DNA of 64,000 bases from Tetrapyrgos nigripes (Eukaryota; Basidiomycota; Agaricomycetes; Agaricales; Campanellaceae), in NCBI GenBank assembly GCA_013368315.1, contig JAACJM010000020.1, positions 434,001 to 498,000 of the forward strand, read 5' to 3'. A program made the position numbers and the translations under genes. Numbering within the stretch: the stretch's first letter is position 1; the number at the start of each line of letters is the position of its first letter. Positions 10,895 through 22,629 of this stretch are shown here, in pieces. The notes under the pieces were generated by a model. That model searched no databases, was not told the DNA's origin, and saw only the letters and a list, made by a program, of their open reading frames with translations.

Positions 10895-11656
10895 CTCCTG
10901 CTCCAGACCCAAAAATTTTCGAGTCTCCACGAAAACTCTTCCTATGGCAGCTTACTAAGCACTTATATAAGCATGTACGTTCCTAGTATTGCCTTAGTCT
11001 CGAGAACCAGACTGACGATACACTATGTATATGTAGTATTGCCTACCTTATATGGAACAGGCTCTACTGTAGGGTTTATATAAGTAAGTACTCTCAGTTT
11101 TTACTTCAGGGCTGATTCATACACTAACTCGGACACTGACTCAGCTTGCTGAGTCTCCGCACACCGGATTAGGCCTCAAGCGACCTTCCATCCGAGCAGA
11201 TTGACGCCCGACCCAACCCGGTAGGAGCCCTATTTAAAATTTCAACCCAATCTACAATCTACCCCCTCTCAAACCCCAACGCTTCAATTCCACCCTGCCG
11301 AAATGAGCGCTAGCCGTCATCTAGTCAGCAACCATACTGAGCAGTGAGAAACAGGCTGGTTGTACAAAGTTATTGGGTCCTAATTTCAAAGTCGATGATC
11401 TTGTTAAGTATCAGGCAGTCTGTCACTTACGCTCATACACCGTATTGTCCGGAGGAACATGCGGTCTATTCTTGTCTCATAGGTACATCCTCAGGAGATG
11501 GATAGTCCGTTCATTTTAGGACGGGAATGTGCATTTCATCCCGACCTGGGTGCATTCAGATGTACCGCGCTATGTGTACTCACACTGATAAATAGGCTGG
11601 TTGCGGTTGTATAAAGCTACTGGGTCCCAATTTCTCCGAATGTCCAACCCGTACCA
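10895..11656. promoter_or_regulatory. Upstream region of the adenylation-domain gene, with duplicated promoter segment
   Basis: No gene is seen. A roughly 45-bp segment occurs twice: about 11350-11385 (CTGGTTGTACAAAGTTATTG, followed by GGTCCTAATTTC) and about 11592-11637 (GGTTGTATAAAGCTACTGGG, followed by TCCCAATTTC). The downstream copy holds a TATAAAG box about 30-35 bp before the start codon at 11657, so the upstream copy looks like a decayed duplicate of the core promoter. Confidence 0.5.
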
Positions 11657-13811
11657 ATGCCATCCTTCCCTCCCTCATACCCGTCTTTGGAGCTTAATAC
11701 TCAGCCCTCCATTCCTGAACTGCTCGACTTTCATCTACAGCATAATCCCGACTTCTCTCTCTACGTTTTTGCCGACGATGACAGCAATGGTCCAACAGAG
11801 ATCTCAATGCTCGAGTACATTCGTGCATCCCACAGAGCAGGAACGTTAATTCGTGACGCTGGCGATTCTCAACCCGGGGAGATTATTGCTATCATAGCAA
11901 CTTTAGACACCATCGTTTTCTCTGCTATGATCACTGGAATGATTAAGGCCGGATTGGTGGTGAGTGATAGCTTGCACTAGGCTGAGTTCCTAACTCGTTC
12001 GCTGATTGTTCCTATCCTCTGTATCACAGCCGTTCCCCATCTCTATCTTGATTCCTCCTGACGCAGTGGCCAAGCTCATTCGGGAGAATAATATCTGTAG
12101 GGTTATCACGGCAAGCTTCACCCTCCGTGATTTCCTCGCTAGTGTCCGAGAGAAGCTCGGTCCCTCGTATGACTGCCATTTCGAGGATCCTCCTAGCCTC
12201 TCAGTTCTCTACCCCAAACTAGGCAGAGAGACGGCTGAAGACGAGTTCTCCCCTCTTTCAAACCCATCTATGCCATCTGATGAAGACCCAGCAATGTGTA
12301 TGCATTCCTCAGGCTCTACCGGATTACCCAAGACTATTCGATACACCCACCGTGTGCTAAAATCACAAGCTGCTCTTTGCAAGCCGTCTTTTTTTAAATT
12401 ACTCTATACCCAAATCTGATCCCATTTGTGTTCTTTAGTCCTCATCCGAGAAACCCGCTGTCTGAACATTCGTCTTGGTGCCTTTGGCTTAGCTTTCTTC
12501 CATGCATCAGCTCTGTATAGTTATATCATGGCACCATTGTACGGACCGACAACCGCAGCTGTTTTCCCTCCTATGGTTACTCGACCCGATGCATTACCAG
12601 TGACGACTACAGCTGAAAACATCATCGAACATCTTGAGCGCACTAAAGCCACCGCGCTCTTCTCACAACCTAATTTCTTTACCACCTTTGCACGTTCTCC
12701 AAAGGTAATTGCTGTGTTGAAGCGACTTGTGTTCGTTGTAAGTACTTTTTGATGCCTATTGCACACTGCTTCTAATGTCCTTCTGTAAACCCTACATAGC
12801 TTACCGGAGGTGGATTTATCCCGACGAGTGTAGGCGAACACTTGGTTTCTAGTGGAGTCCGATTGCGGGTTATTTGGGGAGCCACAGAATGCGGAGCGCC
12901 CACCCTACTCTCCTTGGAAGATGAGGAATGGAACTCCTTCAAACTGACAAAGGAGATGACCATCAGATGGGTTCCTTATGGCGAAGAGCTGTTTAGATGC
13001 CATCTTTTGGTGTGTATCCATCTGCACCTTTCATCATTCATTTTTTGGCTTGCTAATTCCTGCCACTTTTTAGACGTCCGACAAATATCAACCTGCGGTA
13101 GAAAATCTACCCTATGACAAAGGGTTTGAAGTACCCGACCTCTTTGAGCGTCATCCTACGAAAGCAGACTTTTGGAGAATGTATGTATTCTGCTTTTGCG
13201 CTGAACTTGACTCTGAATGATCTCTGCAGTGTTGGAAGGGTCGACGATGTCCTGGCGCAAGCCAATGGTCAAAAGACATTGCCCGGTCCAATGGAAGATG
13301 CTACTTTGGCTAGTCATCTGTATGTGTTCGCAGTCCATTTTCGTCAGCGTTAAGCGACTAATCTGTTCTTTTCGTTGCAGAGTGAAAGGCGCTGTCTTGT
13401 TTGGTCGTGGACACGTTCATCTCGGGGTCTTGATAGAGCTTTCGTCTGGATATGAAATCGACATGAACAATCCAAGCGAAGTTGATCGAGTTCGAAATGA
13501 GGTTTGGTGAGTCGTTTTCTGCCTGAGTCTGCGGGTGCAAAGCTTGACTATTGTGTATGACATAGGCCTCTCATCGAAGGAAAGAACAAAGATGCCGCTC
13601 AATACAGTCAAATTGTCTGTAAAGAGATGATCCTCATTGCTTCCAGTGACAAGCCCCTCCCGAGGGCAGCCAAAGGGACTGTGAACAAGGCTGCTTCGAT
13701 GAAGCTGTATGCAGCGGAAATCGAGGATATGTGAGTGGTCACAGGTCTGAAGATGAAGTAGATGTCTGACTGTTTTCTCTACCTAGATACAAAGCAGCGA
13801 AGCTTGACTAG
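11657..13811 (+). CDS. Stand-alone adenylation (AMP-binding) domain protein, NRPS-like
   Basis: Nine exons give a continuous 557-residue frame: 11657-11959, 12030-12378, 12439-12737, 12800-13009, 13074-13180, 13230-13319, 13381-13506, 13566-13730, 13787-13811. The protein is an ANL-family adenylate-forming domain: nucleotide-binding loop HSSGSTGLPK, A5-like WGATECGAP, hinge block VGRVDDVLAQANGQK, and the C-terminal PRAAKGTVNK block with the catalytic lysine region. It resembles the N-terminal domain of fungal adenylate-forming reductases (NRPS-like, Lys2-like), which would activate a carboxylic acid as its adenylate. Those proteins continue with a carrier domain and a reductase, but this one stops right after the A domain. 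Intron 2 must use a GC donor (GCAAG at 12379) to keep frame. Substrate unknown. Confidence 0.82.
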
Positions 13812-14270
13812 AATGGATGTGATAAAGGCTGAATGAATACATTGGCGATGTAGCAGAATTTTGTTTCTATATGTAGACAGAGCCCTTCATAGTATTGATC
13901 ATCTAATCCCCCCAAGCCCTCTATGGGATTCTATTGCCATTGCCGTTGCCACTGGGCAACAATGTTTCCGCGGCTATGGATGCCATAGAAGCACCCACAT
14001 GCACCCGATAAACCATGTTGATAATGTACGTTCCTTGGGATGCAAGCCAAAGTACGGTGTTGACCACTTGATGTCGAAGATTGATGAGGAGATAGATTTC
14101 GTGTTGCAAGAGTCGGAGAAGAAGTGGAAATAACCAAGTTTCAGTTGGACTTTTTTTCATCATCAACGGTCAACGGTCCAGGGTGGTCTCTGTATATTTC
14201 AGTCCTGATTGTGTGCTATGTTACATGGATCAACTGTTACAAAAAATTTCTATCATCGTCGCTCTCTTGT
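13812..14270. other. Intergenic between convergent genes
   Basis: Holds a 90-codon plus-strand frame (13861-14133) ending in a charged helix-like tail (DHLMSKIDEEIDF). It could be a lost downstream exon, but no splice link or known domain supports this. Confidence 0.3.
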
Positions 14271-16717
14271 CTATGCCTTGACCGGCTCCGACGCATTTGA
14301 CACCGCTCCCACCGCAGTCGCTAACCCACCCGTCAGCATTAATGCCTAAATTCATATCATAATCATTTAGACACTCACCAACTTGCGTCTGACCCAAAAT
14401 CTTCAACGCCTTCATCACATCCTCAAACACCAAATCACGATTCTCATACGAAGCCAACGTCGTAGCAACTTTGACTACGTTCTTAATCTCCCGTCCATTA
14501 AGAGGTAGTTCGCGTAAGACTTCAGTTTGAGAAGGAGTTCTTGGGGAGGGGTAATTGGCTTTTTGGAGGAAAGCGTCCCAGAGGTGTTCTCGAGCTGCTG
14601 GGGTGAGTTTGTCGTAGTGGAGTGTGACGTGGATTCGAGACATCATGGCTTCGTCGAATACTTCGACGCGGTTCGTGGTGAGGAACAGGATGCCGGCGTA
14701 GTATCTAGTGGAGAGGGTAAAGGTGGGGTAGAAATGATCAGCATCGGGAAGGAAGCATACGCATCATGAATGACACTCACTCCAGTTGACGCAAAAACAC
14801 AGCAACCATAGCATTCCGCTGGATGTCCCGAGTTTCACGTTTTTCGAGAAAGACATCTGCTTCGTCGATCAAGACGACAGCTTTCCAACGATAGGCTAGA
14901 GTAGAAACTCTAGCAAGGGAGTTATCTAGTTCGCCAGCGGTGATACCGAGATCGCCAGCACCGATCATATAGAGAGGGCTGCGAGTAACTGTGGAAATAG
15001 AAATGTCAGAAAACTCGGTCTTGTAGAAAACGAAAATCTAGAGTAGAAGGGTTTGACACAGACCTTCCGAGGTAGCCTCTGCCGTTAAGGTCTTACCAAC
15101 TCCGGGAGGACCTGTAAAAAGGGATAGGATGTAAGTCAAACTGAGTGCGAGGCCATCGACCAGACATCATTCACCATGTAAATTGAAGATCAACCCCCTT
15201 CCCTTCCCAAGGACAAAGTCATCAAAGTTCATCCTGTCATTGCATTGGGACTCGATGAGAGCACGGACGGTGTATTTGTTGTCTGCATCCAATTGGAGAG
15301 AGTCAAAGACACTGGGGTTCCACTTGACCTCGTTTAGATCGGCAACACGGAATTCCACTGGATTTCATGAAACGAGGTCAGTCTTAGAGAATATGGGATA
15401 AACATCAATAAAATCCACGTACACCACTCTCTTTCACTCAACGAATATCCATAGGTTTTGGCAGCGAAGAGAAGGAAGTCGTTGTCTGTGAGGGTTGTCC
15501 GCGACCTCTTGGTCATTTTTTTGCCGTCCAAGTCACGGTAATGACTAGGCGTAGAGTATGAGGCGTATTGGTCGAACATTTCTGTGAACAACATTTTAGT
15601 CCTGCATGCTGTGTACGACCAGACAATTTACCTGTGTCAATCATGACTCGGGATTTTACAAAAACTTTCCGATACCTGCGATCCTCGAGACGGTACGCAA
15701 TCGCATCATACTGCATATGTTTCCAGCTTTGTTGTGCCACATCCCAGTGTTTCTTTCCACGCTCAATCAAACTCGCTCTCTGTTCTTGTTTGTCTTGAAC
15801 ATACTTGAAAGGATACGCTTCCAAATCGCTGATACGTTTCGTCCCGTCAAACCCTTCGATGCTAAGCATGAGTGAGGATAATCCCGGTCGTTTAGACTGG
15901 ACGTTGACGTATTCAACGTATAAACGGTATGAACCACTTCGACAGTCATAGTTGGGAGATTGGGTTAGGCGGACTGCGCAAGGGTCGCCGGTCACTGAGC
16001 AATGAGTGAAGAGGATGTCTCCTGGAAGGAAGAGACCGGGTATCCAGGCCAACGTGATCTGTTCATCAGAGAGGAGATGAGCGAGTTCTTGGAGACGAGA
16101 TCGGTATTCAGTGCCCAGGAAGGAGATGAAGAAGGAGATGTGTTTATTCTTCTCTTCAAAGTCGGAGTCATCCTTGAACTCCCTCGATAGAGAGTGTGTC
16201 AGGAGGAACGGAAGATAAGGGAGCAAGGCGTTAGGTTCAAACTGGCCAATGAATAGACACATCAGCGACAGAATTTACGGGATGGAAAGAGACTTACCTT
16301 AAGAGGCTCGGCCTTCCAGTTGATACTCCTATTATCCTTCATGACAATCTTGAGCACTTCAACGATGTAGGACGAGTGTATATGTATCTCCTCCACGACA
16401 TCATGTTTGTTCTGTCTCTGAGAAGGGACAAATCGTCTGGCGATAGAGATAGCAAACGGCTCCTGAGGTTTCTGTGGTTTTATTGCCTTGGGTTCGTCAT
16501 CGCGAGCGACATAGTTTCCTTCCTCGTCGTCCCAACGGAGCTGGATACGCTTTGCATCAAGCTTCATGGGCACGGGAGGTTCCTCTGGTTGAGCAACCTC
16601 AGGCTGAGGATGAGCATCACCGTTGGTGACGACGGATGTAGTAGTCTCGGATGAGTTGGACATTGGCGTTGATCTTCGTCTTGCAGTTTGGCGAAAGCGA
16701 TAGAGACCTGAGGACAT
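14271..16717 (-). CDS. AAA-family ATPase with N-terminal DUF7025-type region
   Basis: Eight exons (minus strand: 16298-16717, 15632-16241, 15423-15581, 15175-15357, 15064-15111, 14781-14988, 14379-14704, 14271-14320) give an unbroken 667-residue frame. The N-terminal half resembles the DUF7025 region seen before AAA modules in many fungal proteins. The C-terminal half is a single AAA+ domain: Walker A GPPGVGKT, Walker B VVLIDEAD, sensor and arginine-finger region TTNRVEVFDEAMMSRI. The family is multicopy in basidiomycetes and its cellular role is mostly unknown. The start at 16717 (MSSGLYRF) was chosen. In-frame ATGs at 16846 and 16664 are alternatives. The last exon uses an acceptor just before CGACTGCGG, giving a short Ala/Val-rich tail. 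Confidence 0.85.
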
Positions 16718-17132
16718 CCTTTGTGGGCTTAAGTATGGTAAGACACGAAAAATTGAGTCAACATATAAGCTCGCGGTGGCGCTAAAGCTGTGGGTTGACT
16801 CACAAAGCACAGTTAAATAGGCGTTAAGATTAGAGCAAGTGACCATGGATATGAATGTTCAAACAGCTTTATGACTCGGTCCATGGTGGATTTGAGCGCC
16901 AAAGATCGTTCCGAGAAGTCCGTTGCATTGAAAAGCTTTACAGCTTTCCAAGAGTATCATTGCTTTCCTCTGATCGTAGGCCATTGTTAATTTGTTAACG
17001 AGGGCGTTGCCAGTCACGCGTTTGACGCGTTGACGTTGAGCCAAATGTCCACGTGTTCGACGCGATTGTTGCTCTCGCATCAGGTTACTCTTCCTCCTCC
17101 CCAACGAGCTTGAAATTCTCTCGTTTTTCACC
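16718..17132. promoter_or_regulatory. Divergent intergenic region
   Basis: About 415 bp between the AAA ATPase (minus) and the Sld7-like gene (plus). It presumably carries both promoters. A cluster of repeated ACGCGT/GACGCG sequences lies at about 17015-17062; ACGCGT is the core recognised by MBF-type cell-cycle factors in fungi, which would suit a replication gene, but this is only a motif match. Confidence 0.4.
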
Positions 17133-18537
17133 ATGTCCCATCGTCTGCTCTACCGGGGCGCCCTTTCAGTACCGGACTCTGACTTTTTGCTCGACGGCTT
17201 GACTTTCTCAGCTCGCCTTGACGCTACTCGAGATCTTTTCGAAAATCCACTGGCGCTCGCTCTAGAAAGTATGCGTCGTAGGCCGTCTTTGAGACTCATG
17301 GGTACGGTTGCTGTCAAGGTCTTGCACATTGACGACAGCGGCGAAATAACTGTGTGAGTGCTTTTGACCTCCACTTGAGTCAACCATTCCAATTTTCGCC
17401 CAGTGATATTCACCCGGAAGCTACCCTTTCACGCGTCTATTTTGAAAATCTCTTGTGTCTCGAAGCTCCTGTGGAAGGAGAACAAGTCGGATTGAGAGTT
17501 GCACTTGGTGATACTAGTACGTTGATACTATTCTTCTATGCTAGCTCCGACAAAATTAACTTGAACAGTCGGCCCCGAAACCACTCAGATTCTCATCTAC
17601 CTCAAACTCATCCCTGACCACCAACAATTAGAAAACTCCACTCCAATCTACGCTCTCGCAGTTGCGCGTATCCTACCCGGACCTCCACCCTCACGTCCTC
17701 GAGCTCCACGTCCAGACGACCCAACTCCTCGAAAACCACCTCCCGTTCCATTTGGCTTTGCAGGAAAACAGAAACCAAAACCAGTACCTCTAAGGGATTT
17801 GAGGAGAGCATCTTCTTCGAGTTCTCTTGCGGATTTGGGAAGTGATGTTAGATTGGGCACGAGTTCGAGTTCGAAGGGATGCGGAGGCGAGGATGTGTTC
17901 AAGATTCCGCCATTGCCGGTGAAGAATAAAGATAAGGGTGCTGGGAAAGGCAAACAAGTGAATTCCGGCTCAAAGGCTGTGGATGTGTTTGGTAGTATAA
18001 GCGTGAATGGGATCGGGTCAGATGGTGCTTCTGCTTCGTCGTCGTCGGGCAAACGCAAACGCGTTGAAGAGACTGCTGTTGACACTGGGGCTAAGGGAGA
18101 AACCGAAAATTCTTTGGAAAGGGAGAATAAAAACGTACGTGGGTTTACTTTTTTTCGAATCCAAAGTTATTGACTCGTCATCTCCTCAGCGAATCAAACG
18201 CGCTGTTTTGCAAGAGCTAGCTGAATTCCCGATAACGAAAGCCCACAAGGACTATAAAGAGGTTTACAATTATGTGTATAGAGGTGTTTGTTTTGCATTG
18301 GTGAGTACATCTTAGACTTTATTGTCCTTTGCCTCTGTTCTTCGGTGATACTCACCCATCACATCAACACAGCGCGCCGAAATGATCTCTCATCCTATCT
18401 CACAACCACCCATCGACCATTTCGTCAAGACGCACGTCAAGATGTATGCATACCCTTCCTCCTCGCACGTAATCCAAAATGGCGGTGGAGTTGTGGAAGA
18501 AGGGGCATATGAGAGTCAAGATAGTCAGATGGAATGA
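17133..18537 (+). CDS. Sld7-like protein (C-terminal domain)
   Basis: Five exons (17133-17353, 17404-17516, 17569-18134, 18190-18300, 18373-18537) encode 391 residues. The N terminus is a folded region, the middle is a Pro/Ser-rich linker with a basic KRKR patch, and the C-terminal block (RIKRAVLQELAEF, HKDYKEVYNYVYRG, PIDHFVKTHVKMY) resembles the C-terminal domain of Sld7. In yeast, Sld7 binds Sld3 and supports assembly of the replication initiation complex at origins. The assignment rests on the pattern of this C-terminal helical domain and is tentative. MluI-type ACGCGT-like sequences upstream would suit G1/S expression. Confidence 0.55.
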
Positions 18538-19306
18538 ATGGCATAGAGCAATGTCAAACGAGGCCGAGCTCAGGCGACTGTAGCTGGGCATCGTGCCCAG
18601 GCCACACACCTTCAAGTGGGTGCAACATAATGAGGTAAGGCTGCTCTTCTGATGGTAGCTTGCAATACTCAACCTGCTAGCAGCTACCTGCCGTAAAATA
18701 CGAACTAGTACTGGCACGATGCGTTCGTCACCCTGTGGGTCTAGGGACAGACGAATCGGAAGCGTCAACTCAGTGGTCAGCCTTGAGTGCACGTCGACAA
18801 GGTAGAAATCTCCCTTTCATTGCTACCTTATAGATGCTAACAATATCCCAGATTTACCGGCCAATGAACTGAGGTCTGTTACTCGCAAGTCTTGAGTGCT
18901 CGCTCCGTTGTGAGAATAAGACCTATCCAGCAAGGCTGGAGAAAGCGAAGGAGATAGTTCAGTCGTTGAGACAAACAGAGGGTGGTATGGGGAGGAAAGG
19001 AGAGCGTTTAGATTCTCTCCTGGTTACCTGTTAATCACCTCTTCGTTATTTACGTCTACACAAGCTTCACATTCTCCTGATGTATGCAAGGTGATACAAA
19101 AATGATACATTGCCAGTCTTACTTACAATGACTACAGATGACTAGATTACATTTTACAATTCCATATGTACAGTATCTTCATAGCATCAGCGACGGATCT
19201 GCAGAAAGAGGAAAGAACCAAAGTGGAAAAAAAAAGTCCAAAAACCAAAAACTTTATTCATTCGTTTCACAAGTTGCTTCTTTGTTGTTTGCGAGGAGCC
19301 TCAGGA
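18538..19306. other. Intergenic, nothing recognised
   Basis: 769 bp between the 3' end of the Sld7-like gene and the 3' end of phosphoketolase. No open frame with a domain and no tRNA-like fold was recognised. Confidence 0.5.
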
Positions 19307-22300
19307 TCAATCGAACTTGGGTGTGTCAAAGATTCCGGGAGAGTCTACAATTGGGTGCAATTATTGCAAATTAGCCCATCAACACAGAAACTAGTAAAAA
19401 AGATCCTCACCTTCACCATGAGCCGGAATGTAATCCTTCTCCTTTTGCGCAAGGTGTTTCAGATAACTCTCAATCTCATGAGCGACGACAGCGACTTTGG
19501 GGTTGTGCAGGGCTCCGCTTTCGACAGCAGCGGTGGCTACGTGGAATCGAGAGGTCTTGTTGCAGAGCATCATCTAGTGAGATAAGAGATAGTTTTGGGA
19601 TTGTAAGAAAGTCACAGACAAATGTCAACCAAAAGAACCACTCACATCAAAAGGCGAAGTCGTCGTTCCCTCCTCAATATACCCCGAAATCGTCACCCTA
19701 TCCAACAAAGGCCTACCAAACAACAGACCCTTCAACTCAAGAGGGTAACTATGGTAGTTGAAATGGATAGGCTTGTCTTTGGTGAACAAGGCTTCGAAAG
19801 CGTCTTCGGTAAGTGAATGAGGATGAGACCCCTTGGGAGTGAGGATCATCAGATCGGTGACGTTGACGACTCGAACGCGGAGGTCGGGAACGAGTTTGCG
19901 GAGGAGAGCTGCTGCTGCGATGACTTCGAAAGTGACTTCGACGCCGATACCGACGAGGACACTAGAGATGTAAAGAATAGGACAGGTTTGAGAGAGAACA
20001 GGTTGAAAAGGCGAGGAAAGAACTCACACATCAGGGTTGACACCTTCATCAACTGAAGCAAATTTCCAGACAGATGCACCAGCGATGCAATGCTTGAAAG
20101 TGCAAGTCAGCACCAGAATAACAAGGGCGAAGCAAAGAAATAAGTGCAACCAACCTTATCAGCCTCTTCACGAGACAACCAAACTGGAGTGGGCTGCTTG
20201 CTGCCAACCATCAAGTTGACATAGTTCTTTGCTCGCAAGCAATGTGCCACCGTGGATAGGAAGCAGTTGGCATCAGGTGGAAGGTATACTCGAGCTGAGA
20301 TTGCTTTCAGGTTGAGAACGGCACCGATGAAGGATCTGGGATGAGTAAGTATATTCCTCGCTGAGTTTGGAAGAACGAAAGAGACGTACGGATTCTGGTG
20401 AGAGAAACCATTGTGTTCCTGCCTTGTCCAAGTAGAAGTCTCGACGTAGTTGATGGATCCAACGTCTTTCCTCCAAGACGTCTCAGAAGCCTGGGTTTTA
20501 TCGACTCAGTAATCTCGTCTGTTGTCAATAGGAAATAGACACACCATTTTCGCAAATTTAGCATATTGTACCATCATCGTGTGTACGATGCCCAAAAACG
20601 CTTCGTAACTTGGGAAAAGCCCAACACGACCGGTGAGAGTGTAGCCCTGAAGCATTCCTTGACAGGTGTGCTCTGAAAGAATCTCAATAACTCGTCCACC
20701 CTTGTTACGACAGGCAATATCCCATTGAAAGTTACGGTTGCCGTCTTCGAGGACTGCGTCGAGTTTGTTGGAACACAGTTCGTCCGGAGAGAAGATTCTG
20801 AAACTCTTGGGATTCCTGGCATTGACAAGAGCGAAAGCAATGAGTCAAAATTGGAAAGGAGCTCTTAAAAAGACACGTACTTCTTGATCACTTCTTTCAG
20901 CAAACGTCCCGTAGCCTTCATGCAACTCTCTTCAGAACCTTTCTCCGCACAGAAGCCGTGCCAGTCAGGTACAGCAAGAGGAGTGTAACCTTTATAGCTC
21001 TCCGGTTTCTGTCCAAGTTTCTTCTCCGGCTCTACTGGTACAATGCTGAGGATCTCGTCGACTGGAGTTCCATTCTCCTTGAACAGATCCTTGACGTTGT
21101 AGCTCGTCAACCACTTTTGCAAAGCGTCGAGTTCCTCTGAGCTGTTCTTGGCGTTGGGTAGAGGGACTTGATGGGCATGGAACGAGCCTTCGATGTACTC
21201 TCCGTGGAACTCCTTGGGACCTTTCCACCCTTTGGGTGTTCGCAAGATAAGAACAGGCCAGCGCGGTTTAACGATGGGATTTCCAGAACGGGCAGCATTC
21301 TGGATCTTCTTGATTTCACTGAGAGCCCATTCCATGGAAGCAGCTAGGTCATTATCGATGTTATCCAGATCTTCGACAATACGAGGTTGGTAACCATATC
21401 CACTGCGTAAAAGTAGATTCAGGAAAGAGTCAAAAATGATGAGAAGAAACTCACGTAAAAAGAGCAGTAATCTCCTTGTCGTCCATAGTTCCAAAGATGG
21501 TTCGCTCAGAAATTTTGAAGCCATTGACGTGGAGGATGGGTAGAACGGCTCCGGATTCAGCAGGGTCGATGTACTTGTATCCATGCCAAGCGGTAGCAGT
21601 AGGCCCAGTCTCGGCTTCACCGTCACCGACAACACAACACACTACGAGATCTGGTTTGTCCATGACAGCGCCAAAGGAGACACTGAGGGCGTATCCAAGC
21701 TCTCCACCTTCGTGAATGGATCCCGGGGTTTCGGCATTGATATGACTGTAAAAGGCATGAAGAAAGAGAAAAAGAAGACTAGCAAGAATCAGACTGACCT
21801 GGGGAAACCTCCTGGTACACTGAACCTGGAGACGAGCCTAGTCAAACCTTTGAGATCGCGGTTGTATTCGGGCAAGAATTTGCAAAGGGAGTCTTCCAGC
21901 CAAAGGCAAGAAAGAATAGCAGGAGCTCCGTGTCCTGCAATATTAATTAACTTCGTGTTCAGAACGGTGATGCAAGGTGAACGTACCCGGACCGACGACA
22001 TATAGAGCATCAAGATTCGTCTTTCGAATAATCCTGTTGAGATGGGTATAGACCATGTTAAGTCCTGGGCATGTTCCCCAATGACCCAAAAGACGCGGCT
22101 TGATGTCATCAGCAATGAGGTCACGATCAACCAGGACATTGTCCTTCAAGAAAATCATGGCTGGACGAAAGAATTAGTTGAGAACAGTGTAGTCTCTAGA
22201 CATGCATACCTGCTGCGATATAATCAGCAGCCCTTCTGAAAAGCTGGACAGACTTGAGTTCCTCAGGAGAAAGGAAGTTCTTGGTGTCGAGCTTGACACT

Positions 22301-22375
22301 CCATTGGAGAAGCGCGTCGTCAAGCTGGGAAGGATCAGGAGGAGGGTTTGATTGGTATAGTTCTTGTCCAGGCAT
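19307..22375 (-). CDS. xfp: Xylulose-5-phosphate/fructose-6-phosphate phosphoketolase
   Basis: Twelve exons (minus: 22210-22375, 21987-22160, 21799-21934, 21455-21745, 20881-21402, 20545-20815, 20390-20490, 20155-20335, 20028-20092, 19646-19961, 19411-19573, 19307-19344) give a complete 807-residue frame, the normal size. The thiamine-diphosphate enzyme cleaves xylulose-5-P (or fructose-6-P) with phosphate into acetyl-phosphate and glyceraldehyde-3-P (or erythrose-4-P). Diagnostic blocks: GHWGTCPGLN, VVGPGHGAP, VVGDGEAETGPTATAWH (TPP-binding GDG), GYGYQP, and QEHNGFSHQNP. It is transcribed divergently from acetate kinase, which would use its product. A TATATA run lies about 45-55 bp upstream of the ATG. 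A truncated second copy is at 33558-33972. Confidence 0.97.
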
Positions 22376-22629
22376 TGTTGTGGATGTTTTGAATGAGGAA
22401 ACACATTTTCGAAAGGATTTATATATATCCTGCTAAGGTTTCGGGACAAACGTTTGGCAAAGGAGCCTAGCCTTACGTCATATATGACCTCGACCTACAG
22501 AACCACACAGCAACAGTCTCGATGTATTTCGTACAGAAGCTCATTGCGCCCCCATCATCTTCTTCAAATATTCATCTTGACATATCTCTAAAGTGTCTAG
22601 ACCAGTCTTGACCTCCTCAGTTTCTGATT
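22376..22629. promoter_or_regulatory. Shared promoter region of xfp and ack
   Basis: 254 bp separate the two divergent start codons. TTTATATATATCC at about 22418-22430 is placed as a TATA region for xfp. The same intergenic block recurs, with small indels, before the second acetate kinase copy (33973-34221). Joint regulation of the two enzymes is likely from the arrangement but not shown. Confidence 0.6.

Noticed and set aside
12386..12438. GT donor at 12386 for intron 2 of the adenylation gene
   Set aside because: It would put the next exon in the wrong frame; the GC donor at 12379 keeps the family sequence (LGAFGLAFFH) in frame.
13861..14133. Extra gene or C-terminal exon downstream of the adenylation gene
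   Set aside because: The frame has no recognisable domain, and the upstream gene ends cleanly at 13809-13811 with its own last exon.
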